From positions 62,001 through 126,000 of the forward strand of contig CACZZL010000001.1 in assembly GCA_902785605.1 (NCBI GenBank): 64,000 nt of DNA, read 5' to 3'. Origin of the DNA: an uncultured Bacteroidales bacterium. Its GTDB lineage: Bacteria; Bacteroidota; Bacteroidia; Bacteroidales; Paludibacteraceae. A program made the position numbers and the translations under genes. This document shows positions 60,200-64,000 of the stretch, piece by piece; position 1 is the first letter of the stretch, and the number at the start of each line of letters is the position of its first letter. The notes under the pieces were generated by a model. It made no database searches. It was not told the origin of the DNA and was given only the letters and a program-made list of their open reading frames with translations.

Positions 60200-62026
60200 A
60201 TGAACAACAACCATCGGACATATGCTATTTCGATCCGGCGCTTTTGGCGCCTGCTGCTGACGGTGACCTGCCTGTTGCTGCCGGTCGGTATGTGGGCAGA
60301 GGGCGAGATCGAGTATGCCGGTATTACCGTAGCCGACGCTACGTTGGTAGACGACACCATGCAGCTGTATGTTCGTGACGGAGCGAACTATATGAAAGTG
60401 GAGTCGGAGCATCTGCCGGCTACTTTTGTGTATGTGCCCGACAGCGCTTTCGGTCCGTTACCGATTGCGACGGTGATGGGAGATACGATGCCGGCTACGG
60501 TTCTTTTCTCCGGATGTACCATGGGTTGGGTGTGGCGCGTAGAGCGTCCGGAAGATGAGTCGGCGCAACTGGTGTCTGTTATCACACACGAGGATGCGAC
60601 CGTCTATGTCTATCCGCTCGTTTGTCCGGGAGATGCTGATACGATCGCTGAGGCTTGGGACAGTCTGATGTGGGCCGGCACAGTCTATACCGAGAGCGGT
60701 GACTATGTGGATTCGATCATCACACCGGAAGGTTGCCGTTACACCAACACGCTGCATCTGACCATTCATAAGACCCTCTATCAGCATGCCCCTGAGGCTG
60801 TCTGTGACAGTCTGGTGCTGGGTGGTAAGACGTATGCCGAGAGCGGCGCTTATGTGCTGGACACTGTGGCATTGCCGAACGGTGATCGTCAGGTCAACAT
60901 ACTGGATCTCACCGTCTCCCGTTCGACGACGGCCGAGATCGTGGCAGAGCAGTTTGACTCGTACACTTCGCCTTTTGGCAAGCTCTATACACAGTCGGGC
61001 ACCTACATGGATACGACGACGAATGTGGCGGGCTGCGACTCGGTTGTGACGTTGCAAGTGACCATTCATACCACGTCGTATGACACGGTACGTGAGACGG
61101 CTTGCGACAGCTTTACTTACAACGGCATCACTTATACCGCGGATGGCAGTTACAACGATACGACTGTGTTGCCGAACGGTGACCGTGTGGTGAATACGCT
61201 GGAACTGACGGTGAACCATTCGTCTTCAGAGGAGTTGTTCATTACCCGTTGTGAGTCGTATACCTCCCCGATGGGAAAGACCTATACGCAGTCGGGTGAC
61301 TATACGGAGAAGGGCACCAATGTGGCGGGATGTGATTCGGTGATGACTATTCATCTCATCATCTCGCATGCTACTTACGGCCAGATCACGACCGAGGCCT
61401 GTGTCTCGTACCTTGCTCCGTCGGGTAAGGTTTATACCGAGTCGGGTGTGTACGAGGATACGACGACCAACGCGGCAGGGTGTGACTCGATCATCACGCT
61501 TGAGCTGACAATCATTCCCGATTGCTTCGAGTACGAGATTGTCTATTTCTGCCGTGGCCTGAACACCGAGCACGATGAGAAAGTGAGTGACGGGTTGGTA
61601 CGCCGCTACAGAGCCTATACGTACGAATCGCCTGATACCTGGGACTATATGGCAGGTGTGATCGTTCGTACGGAGGGCGAACGGACGCTGGTAGATACCA
61701 AGCGTGCTGAGATCAACCTGCAGGCTTATTACTCGGACGGTCTGGAACCGGTCACCGGTGTGACGTGGAGTTATTGTCCGAAGGGGCAGACGACCTATCA
61801 GACGCTGGAGAGTCAGATGCAACCGCAGTGGATTGAGTCCGGTGTGGTAGCGATGCAGGTGTCGTTCCTCTGCGGACACACCTACCGCAGCAGTTTCGCT
61901 ACCGGCACCGAAGCGGTAGAGCAGACGGAGACGGAACTGATGCCGACTAAACGATTGGTCAACGGACAAGTGGTGATCATTCGCGGAGACGCGACCTACA
62001 CACCGCTGGGACAAAAAATTCAATAA
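60200..62026 (+). CDS. Surface protein with six ~50-residue GCDS/PNGDR repeats
   Basis: 608 residues; signal/anchor segment near FWRLLLTVTCLLLPVGMWA. After an N-terminal ~130-residue domain come six tandem repeats (about 145-445) of the pattern 'C.SY....G..YT.SG.Y.DT.....GCDS...L.LT'. Repeats 2 and 4 carry PNGDR.VN in place of the GCDS type. The same repeat closes the 3323-residue protein and is found in the one at 51611. A C-terminal ~150-residue domain ends with LVNGQVVIIRGDATYTPLGQ, the short tail shared with the next gene. No transmembrane helix. Function unknown; structural/adhesive role inferred. Confidence 0.7.
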   Translation: MNNNHRTYAISIRRFWRLLLTVTCLLLPVGMWAEGEIEYAGITVADATLVDDTMQLYVRDGANYMKVESEHLPATFVYVPDSAFGPLPIATVMGDTMPATVLFSGCTMGWVWRVERPEDESAQLVSVITHEDATVYVYPLVCPGDADTIAEAWDSLMWAGTVYTESGDYVDSIITPEGCRYTNTLHLTIHKTLYQHAPEAVCDSLVLGGKTYAESGAYVLDTVALPNGDRQVNILDLTVSRSTTAEIVAEQFDSYTSPFGKLYTQSGTYMDTTTNVAGCDSVVTLQVTIHTTSYDTVRETACDSFTYNGITYTADGSYNDTTVLPNGDRVVNTLELTVNHSSSEELFITRCESYTSPMGKTYTQSGDYTEKGTNVAGCDSVMTIHLIISHATYGQITTEACVSYLAPSGKVYTESGVYEDTTTNAAGCDSIITLELTIIPDCFEYEIVYFCRGLNTEHDEKVSDGLVRRYRAYTYESPDTWDYMAGVIVRTEGERTLVDTKRAEINLQAYYSDGLEPVTGVTWSYCPKGQTTYQTLESQMQPQWIESGVVAMQVSFLCGHTYRSSFATGTEAVEQTETELMPTKRLVNGQVVIIRGDATYTPLGQKIQ

Positions 62027-62055
62027 CACATACTGACAAAAGTATATTTATAGAT

Positions 62056-63363
62056 ATGAAAAAACAGCTTTTGGGAATCATCATGGCGCTGAGCGCACTG
62101 AGCCTGTCGGCACAGTCGATACCGGAGGAGTATTTGAGTTGGCCGTGCGAGATGCTGCGCGACTCGCTGAACCTGCCGTACTTCTACTGCGACTGCCGTG
62201 AGAACACCGAGGTATTCGCATTTCCGTTGGAGCGTGAGATTACCGATACCGTTTGGTATACCGCGACCGTGAACGACCTGCGTCAGGGTTTGTCCGCCTA
62301 CTGGTTCGCTAACTGCTCCGTGACGATGGAGGTGTACGCTTTCTGCGCCAGCAAGAAACCGACGATGGTGATCACGGTGGGTGCGAACCGCAACTGCGAT
62401 GTAGATAATACAAAGATCAACCAGAAACTGGATGAGATGGGTGAGACGGCGCGTCTGCAGGCTGAGACCCTGACTCCGCACTTGCGCGTTTATCCCAACA
62501 ACGGCGGTTCGGGGCATGTCTATTGTTACCCGTACGACCAAGGACCGCACTCGACTTGCGAGAATCCCCTGCCGCTGCTGGTCGGTATGACCTATGTCTG
62601 CGACAAAGAGGAGAACGTCTATCGCATGGAGTGGTCTAAGATACCGGCTTCCGGTAAGTCGTTTGTACACTGGAAACAGAAACAGAACAAAGGATGCGAA
62701 GTGTGGATGACATTGGACAGCTGTATGGGTGAAGAGATCGGACGAGCTGACCTCTCCGACTCGCTGCATGTCTATCAACCGGATTCGGCTTCGCTGGTCA
62801 ACGCACGGAGCGCAAAACGTTCGCTGTGGCTGCACGTGAAACACGCTGCTGGCATTACGGGACGTATCTATTTATATTCCAATCCCAAATACGAGGAAAC
62901 GGCCCTGCCGGCAGTCACCAAGAAGACTTGCTACGGCAAGACCATCAAACAGAACGAACGTACCTACAGCACCGACACGGCGTTTGTAGACACGATATGG
63001 GTGGCACGCGATACGCTGACGACCCAACGCATTAACCTGACCTTTACTCAACCGACCCTGGAGTATGACACTGTCTATGTCGATTCGGCCGCTATTCATC
63101 GCGGCTACCGCTATACGCCGTCCGGCGACATCCTGTACGAGTTCGGAGACTACACGCTGGAAGTGAAGAAAACCAACACGTGTACCCGCCGCATCCAGGT
63201 GACCGTAGAGCCGAAGAAACCGGAAGAGCCCCCTGTGAATCCGCAAGAGGGTCTGGAGGACACCCCGGCAGCCCGCAAAGTGCGTAAGATGGTGGAGAAC
63301 GGGCAGATGATCATGATCATTGACGGAAAGAAATACAATGTCTTAGGACAATCTATTCAATAA
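62056..63363 (+). CDS. Secreted protein of unknown family with short C-terminal tail motif
   Basis: 435 residues; signal peptide MKKQLLGIIMALSALSLSAQ. Two Cys-containing beta-rich domains (TVWYTATVNDLRQGLSAYWF; STCENPLPLLVGMTYVCDKEENVYRMEW), then a region with KTCYGKTIKQNERTYSTD and DTVYVDSAAIHRGYRY that resembles the GCDS repeats. A Pro/Glu linker (KKPEEPPVNPQEG) precedes the tail MVENGQMIMIIDGKKYNVLG, aligned with the tail of the preceding gene. It follows that gene by 29 bp. Family unknown. Confidence 0.65.
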   Translation: MKKQLLGIIMALSALSLSAQSIPEEYLSWPCEMLRDSLNLPYFYCDCRENTEVFAFPLEREITDTVWYTATVNDLRQGLSAYWFANCSVTMEVYAFCASKKPTMVITVGANRNCDVDNTKINQKLDEMGETARLQAETLTPHLRVYPNNGGSGHVYCYPYDQGPHSTCENPLPLLVGMTYVCDKEENVYRMEWSKIPASGKSFVHWKQKQNKGCEVWMTLDSCMGEEIGRADLSDSLHVYQPDSASLVNARSAKRSLWLHVKHAAGITGRIYLYSNPKYEETALPAVTKKTCYGKTIKQNERTYSTDTAFVDTIWVARDTLTTQRINLTFTQPTLEYDTVYVDSAAIHRGYRYTPSGDILYEFGDYTLEVKKTNTCTRRIQVTVEPKKPEEPPVNPQEGLEDTPAARKVRKMVENGQMIMIIDGKKYNVLGQSIQ

Positions 63364-63394
63364 AAAACAATAATATTAACCAATCAACAAACAA

Positions 63395-64000
63395 ATGAAG
63401 AAGTTTTTCTTACTGACCCTATTGTCCATGGTGACCGTCTCGATGATGGCCATCGGTAACAATAGCGGTAGTACCAAAGCCAATGCAATTGACTTTGATT
63501 GGAGTACGGGAGTGGAGCACGCAGGCGGTACCAAGTGGTATCGCGTGGATTTGGCACCTCTCTACGAAGAGGAGAATCCCTCCCTTACCCTGTATCTGAC
63601 CAACCCGAGCAACGAGGTGGGTACTTCTGTAAATGTTAGCATGAAGGCAACGGTAGCCGGCGAGACGGAGTCGAAAGACTACTCGATCGCAGCGCGTCAG
63701 TACAAGACCTACACGGCCAATGCCTCTCTGCTCGTTCGTCTCAAACAGACGGAGATCTACCTGACTCTTACGTCGAACGGTCGTCTCAAACTGAGTGCTA
63801 AGGTGTTTGAGGCAGCCGACTTGGATGAGACCTGTAAGGATGCCCGTACCCTCAACTGGAACACGCTCGCTACCCAGGCACCGAGTTATTCGGCATGGTG
63901 GAAAGTGAGCCTGGATCCTGTGAAGAACGCGTCGGACAAAGATGCGAAGATCACCATCACCAACACCGGTTCTCAAACGGTGAACCTCAAGGTAGGTCAG
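63395..64000 (+). CDS. Secreted protein of unknown family (3' truncated by window edge)
   Basis: 202 residues are visible from ATG 63395; the frame is open to the window end. Signal peptide MKKFFLLTLLSMVTVSMMA. Two related beta-rich segments: GTKWYRVDLAPLYEEENPSLTLYLTN and YSAWWKVSLDPVKNASDKDAKITITN, about 120 residues apart. The WY/WW-x-V-x-L signature recalls TVWYTA in the genes at 58198 and 62056, so these three may form one family. It starts 31 bp after the previous stop and probably belongs to the unit from the 60130 promoter. Confidence 0.65.
   Translation, partial: MKKFFLLTLLSMVTVSMMAIGNNSGSTKANAIDFDWSTGVEHAGGTKWYRVDLAPLYEEENPSLTLYLTNPSNEVGTSVNVSMKATVAGETESKDYSIAARQYKTYTANASLLVRLKQTEIYLTLTSNGRLKLSAKVFEAADLDETCKDARTLNWNTLATQAPSYSAWWKVSLDPVKNASDKDAKITITNTGSQTVNLKVGQ

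Overview
The window looks like a chromosome segment of a Bacteroidales bacterium (Bacteroidota); I cannot fix the family. The main evidence is a recurring Bacteroidota-type promoter (a -33 TTG/TTTG, then 20 bp, then TAnnTTTG). Gene content agrees: serine palmitoyltransferase, a GldJ-like gliding/type IX secretion lipoprotein, an adjacent folP-cdaA pair, flotillin-like FloA, and many cleaved-adhesin/fibronectin surface proteins. No rRNA, tRNA or CRISPR array was recognised.

0-24.6 kb is mostly housekeeping. In order: floA (5' cut), an omega-amidase, recJ, prmC (reverse), ribD; an envelope-biogenesis run (two PPIase/SurA-type proteins, an OstA/LptA-like protein, a small beta-barrel) leading into dnaG; a radical SAM protein and a glycosyltransferase; mdh, serine palmitoyltransferase, an SDR that probably reduces 3-ketosphinganine, and an LD-carboxypeptidase. 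A reverse operon follows: metG, psuK, psuG and a lipoprotein made only of the 5'-nucleotidase C-terminal domain. Then come a beta-barrel gene and the reverse pair folP-cdaA. All three convergent gene pairs overlap at their 3' ends. Two of the three divergent pairs have crossed promoters, so their transcripts should overlap.

24.8-28.3 kb holds a gldJ-like gene and gcvH. An intact IS3-family element sits exactly in the loop of the gcvH terminator hairpin.

28.4-64 kb is a surface-protein region, all on the forward strand. Two giant genes (3323 and about 3103 aa) each encode a chain of roughly 270-residue modules, a fibronectin-III-like domain plus a cleaved-adhesin/choice-of-anchor-J-like domain. 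They are followed by a paralogous beta-barrel pair (one fused to a Lys/Ala-rich stalk and an OmpA domain), two 1.07-kaa sister proteins, two or three proteins with no recognised family, and a protein of six 50-residue repeats. Several of these end in a short shared C-terminal motif or in a longer tail resembling type IX sorting domains. The region splits into at least four transcription units by visible promoters (28.39, 38.66, 48.19 and 60.13 kb). I read it as a type IX-exported cell-surface or adhesion system anchored by beta-barrels; that is inference.

The most unusual non-coding signals are two intergenic arrays of 11-bp-periodic WWCGG repeats, long alternating purine-pyrimidine tracts in two mRNA leaders, and two apparently leaderless GTG-start genes whose promoter/start junctions are the same 24 bp.
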